This document shows positions 11,237 to 21,701 of a stretch of DNA of 64,000 nt, in pieces; the first letter of the stretch is position 1; every line of letters begins with the position of its first letter. Made by a program: the position numbers and the translations under genes. The stretch covers positions 558,001-622,000 of the forward strand of contig JAJTUP010000030.1 in the NCBI GenBank assembly GCA_021399435.1, read 5' to 3'. The DNA is from Diaporthe sp. PMI_573 (taxonomy: Eukaryota > Ascomycota > Sordariomycetes > Diaporthales > Diaporthaceae). The notes below the pieces were generated by a model. The model had not been told where the DNA came from. It did not search any database and saw only the letters and a program-made list of their open reading frames with translations.

Positions 11237-12800
11237 AACTAGACAGGAAGCTTGGGCCAGCTGGCCGGCCGGTCGGCCTGTTTGGTTTCACTGTTTGGGA
11301 TACTGTGTTTGCCGTACCGTGCGAGTGTTTTGTGATTGTGAGTGAGTACGTTGCGTGCGTGCTTATGTGTCCTGCTGCTCCTTTTTGTTTCCATATCCCC
11401 TTCCAGGTCGGCAGCGGTTGCCGTCCCCCCCCCTAGCACCGGGATAGGCGAGGGGAGGGGAGACGTGACGGGTTGGGCTTTTAGTGTGTGTGTTCCTTGA
11501 TTTATCATCACTCACTCCTATTCGCGAATTCTTTTGACGGACGGGATGGGTCCCGTCGGCAATCGGATATGCGTCGTGACATGGTGGTCGGCGTTGGGAG
11601 GAGCTTTTCCCGTTGTTTTGAGTGTGTCTGTCTGCCTTGTCTTGTCTGTCTTATCTCAGCTCCATCCAGGGGTGGGTGTGATGCGGGCGGCATGAAGTAT
11701 GGACTATTTGTACTCTTTGAGCTCCTCTACTAAGCTGGAACGGCAATGAGTGTCCTATAAGGACAAGGAACAATGTGTCTTATCGACGATAACAGTGAGA
11801 TTCGCTATGCAAGGCTTTAAACAGTGACTTTCCAATCTACTTCTATTCGCGCCGGCGCTGTTGACAAGCTCCAACTCAGCTGTCAGCTGAAGCATTCTCT
11901 CAACCCGTCAAGGTCGAAGCTAGTCTGACGCGGCATGAAGTATAATACCCATGAAATAAAAAGAAAACCCTCCGAGTTCCTGGTGGGAACTTTCGGAGAT
12001 GTCCAGTACCTCGGATTTGAGTTGATGCTGCTTGGATATAGGCGAGTGCAATTGTGGATTTGTATGTTGTCTGGTTTTTAGGGCCTGAGTTGAATGCTGT
12101 TTGGGCTTGGGGGGAGGTCATTGGTTCCGTCGTGGTCGTTGAGCTTGACGGTATGTATTTTGTGTGATGTCGTGATGAAGCAAACGTTATACGGTTCACC
12201 CCGGTGATGGCTCCTTTGAGTGTGTGGGATACTTGCGTACATGAATCCTGCCTGGTCACCCAACAGCGCAGTCTCCTGTCCTCCTGCTCTCCTCTCAGCC
12301 AGCATGTCACCATCATAGAAATTGGGCGTACGCTGCTTATTTTCATATACAACGGAGCACTACAACAGTGGAGCCCCTGCATTGTAACATTCGGCTCCCA
12401 AGCTGGAGGCTGACTGTTGTTGTGAACGGCACAATATATGTGCCTAACACCCCCATGGGCCCATTTTGCCTCGCGTCAATAATTCTCCCTGCCGCCCACC
12501 TGAGGCAAACGATGGGCAGGATATCAGGGCGGGATGATCTCGTCCCCGGCACGGGAAGAAGGGCGTGATAGGTTCATCTCCGCCGTGTGCTGAATGTTGA
12601 GCTGGTTGAGGCGCCCTTGTTGAATATGAAAAGCACATTTTCTTAGCCATGACTGTACCAAAAAGTCCAAAATTATGATTGCAATGACAGCTCTTCAGTG
12701 AAACTCTCTCCAGACCATCTAAAGTGTAGCTCATTGACCGCCTTGCTCCTTCAATTCATCCTGCAATTCCAGGGCACGAATGCCCTTCCCAGGTTCCTTT

Positions 12801-13958
12801 CTAGTGCGGAGCGTAGTCATATTGCGTCCAAGATTGCAATGTCCCATGTACCCCAGCATTCTTCTGCTCCTGCTTCCGCCTCTGCCTCTGCAGATATTCC
12901 CAACGCATCTTGATAATCTGAACATCGCGAGGCGGGTCGTACTCTCTGGCGATGGAGTTCCAGTCAACCTGCATACCCTGCCTCGGAATATTCCGTTGTA
13001 ACTTCTGGTCGTCCCCCGAGTCCCAAAAGGCGCCGATCTTTATCGCATGCGTGCGTATACTATATGTGCTCATCTGCGGGAACCTCTCCTTCCTTTGCTC
13101 TTCCCACATTTTGCCTTGAGCCACGCTGGACGTAATGTATCTGTCATCATCCGGGGAGAATATGAAGATGGAATGCTTCTGCCGCTTCGGAGCATTTTGA
13201 GGTTGCTTGAGGTGTTCTAAGCGAGCTTGGATCTCTTCTTCGTCTCGCCGCACACCTTGGCGCTTGTTGCTGAATTGAGCCCTAATTTGAGGCCATGTGG
13301 CGCCTGCCTGACTCTCCATACCACGCAGCTTGGTGTCTTCCTCAGTTGTCCATGCTTTCCATCCATCTTTTCGCAAATAAACCTTTATGCTGTTAACCGA
13401 GCTCCCAGGGTAGAAGTCTTCGTGGATCATGTTCAGTGTCCAACCCGCAGCCCATTTTACTCGAATGTCTTTTACCTCCCTGTCCGACAGTATAGGGTTT
13501 TTGTAACGACGCGCACCTCTTAGTAGAGGGCTGCCGCCACCACCACCACCATATTGACCCGGAGCGCTAAAGTGGCTGCCAGTTTGCTCCTTGCCGCCCG
13601 ATTTGTTGCTGAGGGGAGGCTGAGGCTCCATCTGGAGGTTGTCGTCCCCTTGGCATTCCAAGTCGAGAATGTACTGAGGCGACATCTGAGGATCACCGTA
13701 ATCCTGCCAGTCGGAATCGAGAAAGGACTCAGGCGACATCCGAGGGTAGTCGCCGTACTCCCTTTCGATATTGGAGGAGTTCTGAGGCCCCATATTAGGT
13801 TCCTCGAAATCCTCCCATTGATCATCGAGGAGTGACTGAGGCGCCATCTGAGGGACGCCATGATGCTGTCCTCTAGCTGGCCATCTCTGGGGCCTCTGCC
13901 CAACGCCAGGCGAGTGAGTCGGCTTCTGAAAGCCTCCTGCTTCGGAGGAGGGTCTCAT
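12801..13958 (-). CDS. protein with repeated SANT/Myb-like units (shorter paralogue)
   Basis: 385 codons from the first in-frame ATG at 13958; the frame stays open upstream to an AG acceptor-like site near 14050, so a further 5' exon is possible. Residues about 1-130 are acidic and repetitive, with four or five rough copies of a Met-Ser/Ala-Pro-x-Ser...Leu-Asp...Trp unit. The C-terminal 240 residues hold two copies of a two-part unit. One half resembles a short helix-turn-helix (SDREVKDIRVKWAAGW; SPDDDRYITSSVAQGKMW). The other is SANT/Myb-like, with spaced Trp and acidic starts (WTTEEDTKLRGM; WDSGDDQKLQ...VDWNSIAREY). It ends in a basic stretch. Both units match the last two units of the gene at 15287-17122, so the two are paralogues. 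Chromatin or DNA binding is inferred from SANT resemblance only. Confidence 0.7.
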   Translation of the reverse strand: MRPSSEAGGFQKPTHSPGVGQRPQRWPARGQHHGVPQMAPQSLLDDQWEDFEEPNMGPQNSSNIEREYGDYPRMSPESFLDSDWQDYGDPQMSPQYILDLECQGDDNLQMEPQPPLSNKSGGKEQTGSHFSAPGQYGGGGGGSPLLRGARRYKNPILSDREVKDIRVKWAAGWTLNMIHEDFYPGSSVNSIKVYLRKDGWKAWTTEEDTKLRGMESQAGATWPQIRAQFSNKRQGVRRDEEEIQARLEHLKQPQNAPKRQKHSIFIFSPDDDRYITSSVAQGKMWEEQRKERFPQMSTYSIRTHAIKIGAFWDSGDDQKLQRNIPRQGMQVDWNSIAREYDPPRDVQIIKMRWEYLQRQRRKQEQKNAGVHGTLQSWTQYDYAPH

Positions 13959-14094
13959 GTTGACAGTGATGGTGTCTTCAACGATGGGTACAGCTGAGTC
14001 CAAACTGACGTTGCTGTGCCGATGTGTGAAAACGGTGGATTTTGACTCCTGTTGGGGAAAGAAAGCAGCAGCTCTAGGTCGAAGAAGTGGTCGG

Positions 14095-14102
14095 TATTTA
14101 TA
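14095..14102 (-). promoter_or_regulatory. TATA-like box upstream of shorter SANT-repeat gene
   Basis: TATAAATA on the minus strand, about 137 bp before the assigned ATG at 13958. If this is the promoter, the transcript starts too close for a separate upstream coding exon, which favours the ATG at 13958. Confidence 0.4.
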
Positions 14103-14385
14103 TGAGAGCCAGCGTGGGTGACATGTTCAAAAGCCATAGTCACAAGTATCCAGACGTCTTCGTCACAAAACGTCCCAAGTCTGAAGCTGTGACTGAGAGC
14201 CTCCTCTCCTTGCCTTCATTCGATCGATGGTGGACGGTCCAGAAGCAACCACAGCGAGAAATTCACACGGATCATGGGAAAGATGCTATAAACCGTGGGC
14301 TTCGTCTGGGGAATACTCGCCAATTAGTTTGCGGATCTCTCCTCCCAATGAAACTGACTGTCATTTTTCAATCTCTTAGCTGTCC

Positions 14386-14500
14386 CTAGAACGTATATGG
14401 GGTGTTTAAGCGTTTACCACTGTATGAAGGGACCGCCTACATACTGCTTAAGAAGCGTACGTACACGGATTAAAAACGAAACCACCTAGAACGTATATGG
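14386..14500. repeat. 16-bp direct repeat flanking 83 bp
   Basis: CCTAGAACGTATATGG occurs exactly at 14386-14401 and again at 14485-14500. The second copy abuts the start of the dispersed repeat. Confidence 0.85.
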
Positions 14501-14501
14501 C

Positions 14502-14770
14502 TTGAGATCCAACGAGCTTTGCTCGGGTGTCGCTACACGGCCACAGCATCCACCTCCCAACCTCGAAGAGAATAACATCCCTCACGAGGCTATCCTCTGG
14601 AATAATTTAAGCTACATCCATCTCTTGCAGAATAGGAAATACTCCTTAGGATAACCTCCTGCGGGCTATAGGTAACCAGGTAAATGGATCCCGAGCCACA
14701 ATGATGTGTCGTGAGTTTTGAAAATGTAGTGGTGTTACTGTGATAATGTCTATGATAGCCAAACCGCTAT
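14502..14770. repeat. dispersed non-coding repeat, copy 1
   Basis: Shares ordered blocks with 30860-31130: GCTCGGGTGTC near the left end, TAGGATAACCTCCTG in the middle, and TTTTGAAA.TGT...GGTGTTAC.GT at the right. Spacing is similar and diverged sequence lies between the blocks. No open frame spans it, so it is likely an old transposon-derived fragment. Confidence 0.7.
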
Positions 14771-15286
14771 GCCTGGGACTGTCTAGCAGGGTACACATGT
14801 ACAGATGGTTAGAGCTTATAATCTTCCTTCACCCCCATGAACTCATTCGGTCTTCTAATTTGCGTCTACGCCTACCCCCAAAGAAGTCGAGCCTTCACCT
14901 CTTCCGCCCTTCTTGATGGGCCAACAAGGTTCTCGCTGATCTGAGCCCGATAGTTTCTCTCCTACTGCAGCCTCCTTATTACATGGTTATGGCCCTTCTT
15001 CAATGCCTGGGTGTTCCTAGATTCTAAGTAAGGGTGCATAGGGCTCTCTCCGTATCGTGAGGATAGGACTTTGTGATTAATTCCATCCTGATTTGCACCT
15101 GGCAAAATTGACTTTGACGGAGGGGGTATCTTCACTGCTGCCACAACAACAGCCAATGTGATATGAGTTGATCCCTGACTGATTCAGATCGCCTCCATTC
15201 TCTGACCACCTTTTTTCGCTCCTTCATCCTGCCATTCCCGCTTACCATGTCTCGAGTTTCCCTAGGCTCTCTCCTCTCACGACCAA

Positions 15287-17122
15287 TCATGTTCGTCCCC
15301 CGCCCCATGTCCACTTGCGTCGATGGCTTTGTAAGAACTCCCACCGTAGCTTGACAATACCACTGGTATTGCGTGGTTTTTCGTACGCCTCAGCGATGGA
15401 GTCCCAGTCAACCTTCCCACGCCGCATCCCTTCCTCAACCTTGTACCTTAGCAGTCGATCATCCTCCTGCGTCCACGTGGCCCCGATATTATTGGAATGC
15501 CTGATGAGCGACGAAACGTGTATGTCTGGGAACCTTCTGCTGATCATCTGCGAGGCGCTTAGGCCTCGAGCCCTGGATGCCACAATGTATTCGTCGTCTA
15601 GCTCAGTGAAGCGGTGCGGCGGTCGTTGTTCATTTTGCCTCTCCTGACCCCTATCCTGACGGACCTCACGGGGTGCGTTTCCATTTTGTGTGAGGAATCC
15701 AATGCGAGTCTCAATCTCGTATGGCATTCGCGGTTCCCCGGGAAGCGAGTCGCTGATCTCCTCCCAATCATCGCCCAAGTCTTGATGCAAATCCTTCAGC
15801 TGATTGTCTTCCACGTCACCCCAATCTCTCCATCCGAGTGATCTCAAGTGTCTCCTTGCAGCTCTGGGTGTTCGCAAAGGATAAAACTGCTCGCAGATCT
15901 CTTCAAATACGAGGCCCCCTGCCCGTTTTACGATGAAGTCGTTCTCCTCCTTAGGCTTCCAGAGCACGAATCTACGACGCTTTTTTTGGACTTCAACTTG
16001 CTCTTGACCACCAAGATCGCCCCCGCGTTGTTCTTGATGGCTTGGTTCATCGCCGCCTTGCTCTCGATCGCGCCATTCCGACTCGCCGCCTGAATCTTGC
16101 GGAGCCGTCTCAGGGACACCATTATTTTGTTCCGGCCGAGAGCTTGGGCCGGCGAGACTCGGACTGGCTGGTACGGCTCGGGACGAAGATGGACCAGGCT
16201 CTGGGTAGTTTGGACCTTGCACCGGGTGCGCCACCATCCAGCTGCGACCCGCCAGACTCTGACTGACCGTCCCGGATTCCGAGTGGTATGGTCGGGGATT
16301 TTGTTGAAAGCCACCCGCACCTTGGTCGTTCTCAAGCAGGGACAACCTGAAGGCACGTTGTCGGATCTCTTCATCAGATCGATAATTCCCAGCATTATCT
16401 GCTCCAAGGTGTTGCCTGACTTGGGGAATGTCAAATTGCATATTCGCGTCCTGGGCACGCAACACGTTGTCCTGTGCATCTGTCCACCGCAGGTTGAGCC
16501 CATTTATGTAGTTGCGAACTGATGCCTCGGGGCGGTCCAACGTGACGGCCACGTCGGCAAGGTCATGATTATTAGCCACGCTCATGCGCACCCACCAATC
16601 CTCCGCCATGGTGTACTCTGGCTCACGCTCTGGATCTTCATACCCGGAGGGCCGCTGCCCAAGTAACCCCCATGGATTTGACATAGGATCAGGGAATGGT
16701 GGAAGGGCGTAGTCCTCGCTGCTGGACCCGGCCGGCCCCGGCTGAGAAGCTGTGGGCGGCTGGTTAAAGCCTGATCCAGCTCCATGAGGTGAGGGCCTGG
16801 TGAGACTGGGGCCGCCGAAGGACGCCGTGACTTGTGCTGGTCGAGATAGCTGGGGGCTTCCAGGCGTTTGATGAATAGCGGATACTGGGCTGGGGTATTG
16901 ACCTATTCGTGGGTTCTGGGGAGAATACTGGACTGGAAGTTAGTATTGATGTAAGTTGACTTCATAATATCGGTGTGAACTAGCATCTTGGTGGGCACCG
17001 GACGCTTGCACACGCTTAGAACTCTGGTATGAACCCCCGTTCCCATCAGACGGAGGCGTGTCCTCAGGCGAGCGACGATGCTTGCCTTTGTCTTTGTCTA
17101 TGCCTTTGCCTTTGTCGGTCAT
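15287..17122 (-). CDS. protein with repeated SANT/Myb-like units (longer paralogue)
   Basis: Two exons, 17122-17014 and 16932-15287, with an 81-nt intron (GTGTGC donor, TACTAAC branch, TTCCAG acceptor); 584 residues. The short first exon encodes a Lys/Asp-rich start (MTDKGKGIDKDKGK). After a Pro/Ser-rich linker the protein carries three two-part units, each a short helix-turn-helix-like half followed by a SANT/Myb-like half: YTMAEDWWVRMSVAN...RWTDAQDNVLRAQ; LWKPKEENDFIVKRAG...RDWGDVEDNQLKDL; FTELDDEYIVASRARG...TWTQEDDRLLRYK with VDWDSIAEAY. A Ser/Gln/Glu-rich acidic linker separates units 1 and 2. The C-terminus (IVKLRWEFLQSHRRK) parallels IIKMRWEYLQRQRRK of the neighbour. It probably arose by tandem duplication of the 12801-13958 gene, or the reverse. 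A nuclear DNA or chromatin role is inferred. Confidence 0.78.
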
Positions 17123-19104
17123 TTTGGTATTTTCCAGGCCAAGTGTTGGGAAGTGTCGGCGGGGGGGGGGGTGTGTGCAAATAATCAAAGACTTGTCGTC
17201 GTCGGTTGTTGACTCCTTTGGCAGGCAATGAAGGCTGTGTCGAGATGGAAGGCTTGAGCTGTGTGTAGCATGCAAAGCAATCAAGAACAAGCCCCAGAAA
17301 GATATTTAGGATCCATATACAGGAGTGATATTGGGTGGGACTGTCCGGACTCCTATATTCATAACTGAGGGTTGCTGGAGCGATGACAATGTGTACCAAG
17401 TCCGGGACTGTGACAAGATGCACAGTACCGGCAGGATGTGATTTCGGGGAGGCGTATATGTTCCGCTCCTTCTTCACCAACCGCTCCTTCTCAAACCAGC
17501 CGTCCATACTACACAGCTCCTTCTACTTCAGGCCACGCAAATACCCATCAACAGCTTATTCTTTTGAGCAGCTCACTGCAAACAAGCTGTTAGACAACTG
17601 CTTATCGCTCATTAAGCAGTTCGTCTTTTGTTTGTGTATAGATTATTGCCGTGAATGGAACACATGCGGCTTAGAGTAGGCGTAGAGACAGCTCACGAGA
17701 ATACGCATACGACAGTATTGTGGCTTCTCAACGACTTCAATGCCCAGGGACAAGTCTTCCACAGCATGATAGAACATTGGACGGTTCAGAAACATTGACA
17801 GCGAGTGACACATTGCGCTGAGTTGGTTGAGCATCTGTGCTGGACATTCATCCCCATCCAGTTGCAGATACCACTGCGCATTTCTGGTGTGTGAGCCGAG
17901 CAGGATTGGAATACCTGAAATCAGCAAGATCACAAGGGGGCCACTTTATACCCAACTCATCTCGCATTGGCCGTCAGTGGCACCCAGTATCGCAGATCAA
18001 GCGGTTCTTGTACATTTTGTGTGGTCAACTTCAAGCGCCAATGCCGGTCCCAGTTGTGATCTCTCGGAATGTGTGTTTCTCTCAGCCTTCAATACATCCG
18101 ACCCCGCATCCGCATTGCCTGGTGAGAACCTTCCCTTGCTGATCGTAATGCCAAATTTCAGGCAGTGGCGCCAACGAGTCCCTGATCAGAGGTTGCCAGC
18201 ATTTTGCACGTACCGTACCATACGACGGTCCCGCTAATACGCAGGATAACTCTTCGTTCATCGTTACCCACCACTTAAGAGCGATCGCCAGAGAGTGCGA
18301 AGTCCACCCAAGGTCACATGAGTGTCTATTGTGTAGATTGTGCACTCGCTCTTCGGATATAATCCTCATTGGCCCAAGCTGCCCGGTGCGGTGTCGAGAT
18401 ACACGGCACCGTCTCCTTTCATGTCCGGCCGACTCTGCTGTCATTCTTTGTGGTCCAACGTTCATCATACTGCACGCACACACGAGGCAGCACGTGGGTG
18501 ACACAGAAACCTTCTCGAACACTTGAGTCTAAGAAGCCGGGACAAAGAGGTTTGCCGAAGTGGCCGTCACGGGGCACTATATTTGGGACTGGTGGTCTAC
18601 AAATGTCGCAGACTTGACAACGGTGAGTCTTGATGGGTGGTGAGCATATCTGGGCCGTTCTCTTTGTTTCGTGGCGGCAGGGCTGGGCTTGGTGGTTTCC
18701 ACGGGGCTTCTGGACGTTTCTTGGCTGCTACTTATTTTGTGTCGACTCCCGACTGAGGGATTGTGTCCCGAAGGTGTTCCTGACGATCCGAATGTTCTTT
18801 GATTACGCTCTTAAAGAACTGCAACTTCCTACAATTACCGTGGATACCATCCGACTTTAGTGTTTTGTATTTCATTAGACCTAATCGCACTACTGACTGT
18901 CGACATTCTTTGGATGGCCTTTGGCACACTTTCTCATCACCAGTCACCAATATAATTCCATCTCTTGAAGAGATCCGACAACCGCCACTCACCAACTTTT
19001 GTGACCAGACTCGAAATATTTCTCCGACGCTTGAACTCAAATCGACCATCATCTCCGTGATCCAACATCGAATTCCTCAACTCTTGTCCACATAGCAACA
19101 TAAA
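17123..19104. other. intergenic, no gene supported
   Basis: A G-homopolymer (about 17160-17171) lies just upstream of the longer SANT-repeat gene. Overlapping plus and minus open frames of 96-146 codons at 17643-18522 are hydrophobic in places but show no recognisable domain or consistent splice join. The right-hand 500 bp are presumably the promoter and leader of the next gene. Confidence 0.45.
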
Positions 19105-20886
19105 ATGTCCTCGATCAACACATCAGATAATACCTGGACCTTGCAAAAGAGACCTCGCGAGATGAAGCTCCTCATAACACCCTTCCTCATGGCCTCATCC
19201 TCAATAAAGTCACCAACACCACCAAGCCCACCACCATCCCCATGCCCCTGGCTCTGGCGCTGCCACTCCTGCTACACAATCTACCGCCTCGCCGTGACCC
19301 GCCGGTGCCTAGACTGCGACCACACCTTCTGCCTAGGCGATGCCACCGGCGCCAACCCACCACAAAAGAGCAAGAAGCGCAAGCGCGGCGGGCACTGCAA
19401 GGCCGAGTTCGACTACACGGGGTGGAAGACCCTCGGCGCGTGGCGGCGGACTGTCCTGCTGAACGGTGACAAAATCAACTACAACAGCAACAGCAACCTC
19501 ACCACAAGCAACTTGAGTAACGAGACGAACTGGGGCGACGAGTACAAGGCAAACGACTCCCACGCCGCGGCCGAACCCTTCGAGGACCAGCGCGAGCGCC
19601 TCTTCCTCCGCAAACAACATAATTGTTTTCTTCATTGTGATTTCCCCAGCGAGTGCCACCACTCCCTCTTCCGCGCGCAGCAGGAGGGGAGGCCCACCCT
19701 CCGCGAGGCGCTGGCGCTGGACGCCGCGCGGGAGGCGGAGGATCAGGAGGGCAGGAAGGTCACCAGACGGCTTACCGTACAAGAATACAAGCAGAGGCGG
19801 AACGCACGGCGCAGGGCGCAAGGGGCGGTGGTGGTGGTGGTGTCCACGCGGGACCTGCCGACCCTGGACGAGGAGGAGGCTGACGAGGAGGATAACAACA
19901 GCGTCTCCCCCTGCAGTCCGACATCGCCCGACCCGCCGGGCGATCTGATGCGCGAGGTAGCTGTATCCCCCGTCGAGCGCGACGGCACCGGGGACAACGA
20001 CGAGCTGCCCCCGGTCTCACCCAGCAGCGGGCGTCGCCGGTCCCTCCTCGTCGCGACGGACACACCCGCCGACTTCGCGGCGCAGGTTAGTTTTGAGGAT
20101 ACGTACAGCGACGAGGACGGTGATGACGAGCATGAGGAGGAGGAGGAGGAGACAAGACGGACCAAGTCCCGCCGCAAGGTGGCGCAGCTCACGGGCGAGT
20201 CGTTTGGGCCTTTTGCCTTTGATACTACGTCGCCTACGTCGCCTACGTCGCGTACGTGGCCGACTGCCACCCACGCCGAGGACGCAGACCTCCAGGCCGC
20301 GTACAGCGAGCAGGCGTGGTTCACCACCAGCAGCTCCACAACAACAGCCTCCGAGCCGCTGTCCCCCAAGAGCCCCGAGCGCATGGGCAAGAGGGACAGG
20401 ATGCTCGCGCTGTTGGGGAGGCGGAGCAGCGGGCCGTCGCCGTCTAGCCCGACGCAGCAGTCCTTCCTCGACATCATCTTGCCTCCTGCTAGGAACCATC
20501 CTCACCCACAACAACAACAACACGCCGACGCGAAAGACGACGAATGGGACTCATACTCCGACACATCCTCCTCGTCATCCTCCTCTTCGGCAGCATCCAC
20601 CGCATCCTCCACGGCGTCCGGCGGCGGCATGTTCATCATGGACGACGACGACACGGATGCGGATGCCGATGCGGACGCGGATGGGGATATTCCCATGCGC
20701 GATGTCGCTGCTGCGACTCTGCCGGCCAAGGAGGAGGGTGATGAGGACTTGAGGTCCCCCCGTGTGACTCCACCAGGCGAGCGTGGCGCGGGTGCGGGTG
20801 AGGGTGAGGGTAGCGACGGGGCGGAGGAGGACCTCAGGGTGTTGCTTAGGATGAGGAATGCTTTCATGAGGGGGGATATGATATGA
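19105..20886 (+). CDS. Cys-cluster, acidic low-complexity protein of unknown function
   Basis: A single 593-codon frame starting at an ATG with a good AAA context. Near residues 52-77 it has a C-x2-C...C-x2-C...C pattern (CHSCYTIYRL, then RRCLDCDHTFC) typical of a small zinc ribbon or knuckle, followed by the basic run KSKKRKRGG, a possible nuclear signal. A conserved-looking block (AEFDYTGWKTLGAWRR) comes next. The remaining two thirds are low complexity: Asp/Glu-rich segments, Ser runs and an alternating Asp-Ala stretch near residue 517. I recall similar hypothetical proteins in other filamentous ascomycetes but no function. An alternative start is the Met at residue 20. The Ala/Asp and Ser tracts make open frames on the other strand, which are shadows. 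Confidence 0.75.
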   Translation: MSSINTSDNTWTLQKRPREMKLLITPFLMASSSIKSPTPPSPPPSPCPWLWRCHSCYTIYRLAVTRRCLDCDHTFCLGDATGANPPQKSKKRKRGGHCKAEFDYTGWKTLGAWRRTVLLNGDKINYNSNSNLTTSNLSNETNWGDEYKANDSHAAAEPFEDQRERLFLRKQHNCFLHCDFPSECHHSLFRAQQEGRPTLREALALDAAREAEDQEGRKVTRRLTVQEYKQRRNARRRAQGAVVVVVSTRDLPTLDEEEADEEDNNSVSPCSPTSPDPPGDLMREVAVSPVERDGTGDNDELPPVSPSSGRRRSLLVATDTPADFAAQVSFEDTYSDEDGDDEHEEEEEETRRTKSRRKVAQLTGESFGPFAFDTTSPTSPTSRTWPTATHAEDADLQAAYSEQAWFTTSSSTTTASEPLSPKSPERMGKRDRMLALLGRRSSGPSPSSPTQQSFLDIILPPARNHPHPQQQQHADAKDDEWDSYSDTSSSSSSSSAASTASSTASGGGMFIMDDDDTDADADADADGDIPMRDVAAATLPAKEEGDEDLRSPRVTPPGERGAGAGEGEGSDGAEEDLRVLLRMRNAFMRGDMI

Positions 20887-21701
20887 ATGGGAACATGTGT
20901 TTCTTGTAATCTCATACCGGGACACATCTCATGTCCACTCCCTGCTCTTGGTTGTTTTTGTTTTCTTGTGTATATTGGCATTCCTGCAGCGTGGGATTTT
21001 TCTTTTAGGATAAGACGGGGTGGAAGCGAGCGAGCAACTCATTTTTTTGCATTCACGATAGACCGAGACGTAACTCACCGCACGCATTCTCGGGAGTTTG
21101 GCTTCAGCAGAGAATTTGGAAACAATAAAAAACTCAGCATTGCTCCTGTTATTGTGTAGAGATATTTTGTTCCCCAAGCACGCAGAACATACCTCCTGCT
21201 CCCCTTCCCCCTTCCCCCCTTCCCACCGGGGATCCTTAAAACCACCCAGCGTGTTCCCCACCGTCCTTGTAAACGCGCGCGAAGAGAGACCTGAGCAACG
21301 TTTGGAGTCGGGGTGGATAAAAAGGAAGGAAATGAAAACTCTGTTGTTACACACCCGACGCAAAGCCCCCTGTCCCCCTACAGCCTGGAGTCCGGCAGAT
21401 CCATGCGCCCAGGACGAGATATAGCACAGCCCTGCGCGTCCCCAGTGGGAAGGTTGACCGCCAGTAAACATCATCCAATGTGACTGTCTCATGCCCAAAA
21501 ATCGCCCTGGCTCCTTGTTTGCAGAGTCGCAAGATCGCCTTCCTCGAGCAGAAAAACGCCAGCTGTAACGTGGGACGCCCCTGCTGGGAGGGCTCGTAGG
21601 ACCAAGTCGCGTCGGGCAGAAAGGCGTAAAAGATAAATCATCTTCAGAAATCATCGTCGCGTCCAGTCAGCCTCGTCCGAAACCGTAGCCCCCTGACGAG
21701 A
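20887..21701. other. 3' flanks of two convergent genes
   Basis: No gene seen. It should contain the 3' UTRs of the Cys-cluster gene (plus) and of histone H2A.Z (minus). Confidence 0.5.

Larger units (their letters stand above)
4757..12800. other. 8-kb gene-free region rich in simple repeats
   Basis: No gene can be supported on either strand over about 8 kb. Open frames of up to 246 codons occur, but they have repetitive or arbitrary composition, overlap each other on opposite strands and show no domain or splice continuation. The stretch is packed with short tandem repeats, listed separately, and with C/G homopolymers (for example a C run at about 10311-10325). The part nearest 4757 is presumably promoter and long 5' leader of the PIN4-like gene. 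The part nearest 12800 is the 3' flank of the SANT-repeat gene. Confidence 0.5.
14003..15286. other. intergenic DNA between SANT-repeat paralogues, with repeats
   Basis: No gene seen. It contains the promoter of the shorter paralogue, a 16-bp direct repeat (14386 and 14485) and one copy of a dispersed non-coding repeat (14502-14770), then the 3' flank of the longer paralogue. Confidence 0.6.

Noticed and set aside
17643..18522. Possible two-exon minus-strand gene (frames at 17643-17933 and 18082-18522)
   Set aside because: I tried to join the frames but found no convincing donor/acceptor pair in phase, and no known domain.
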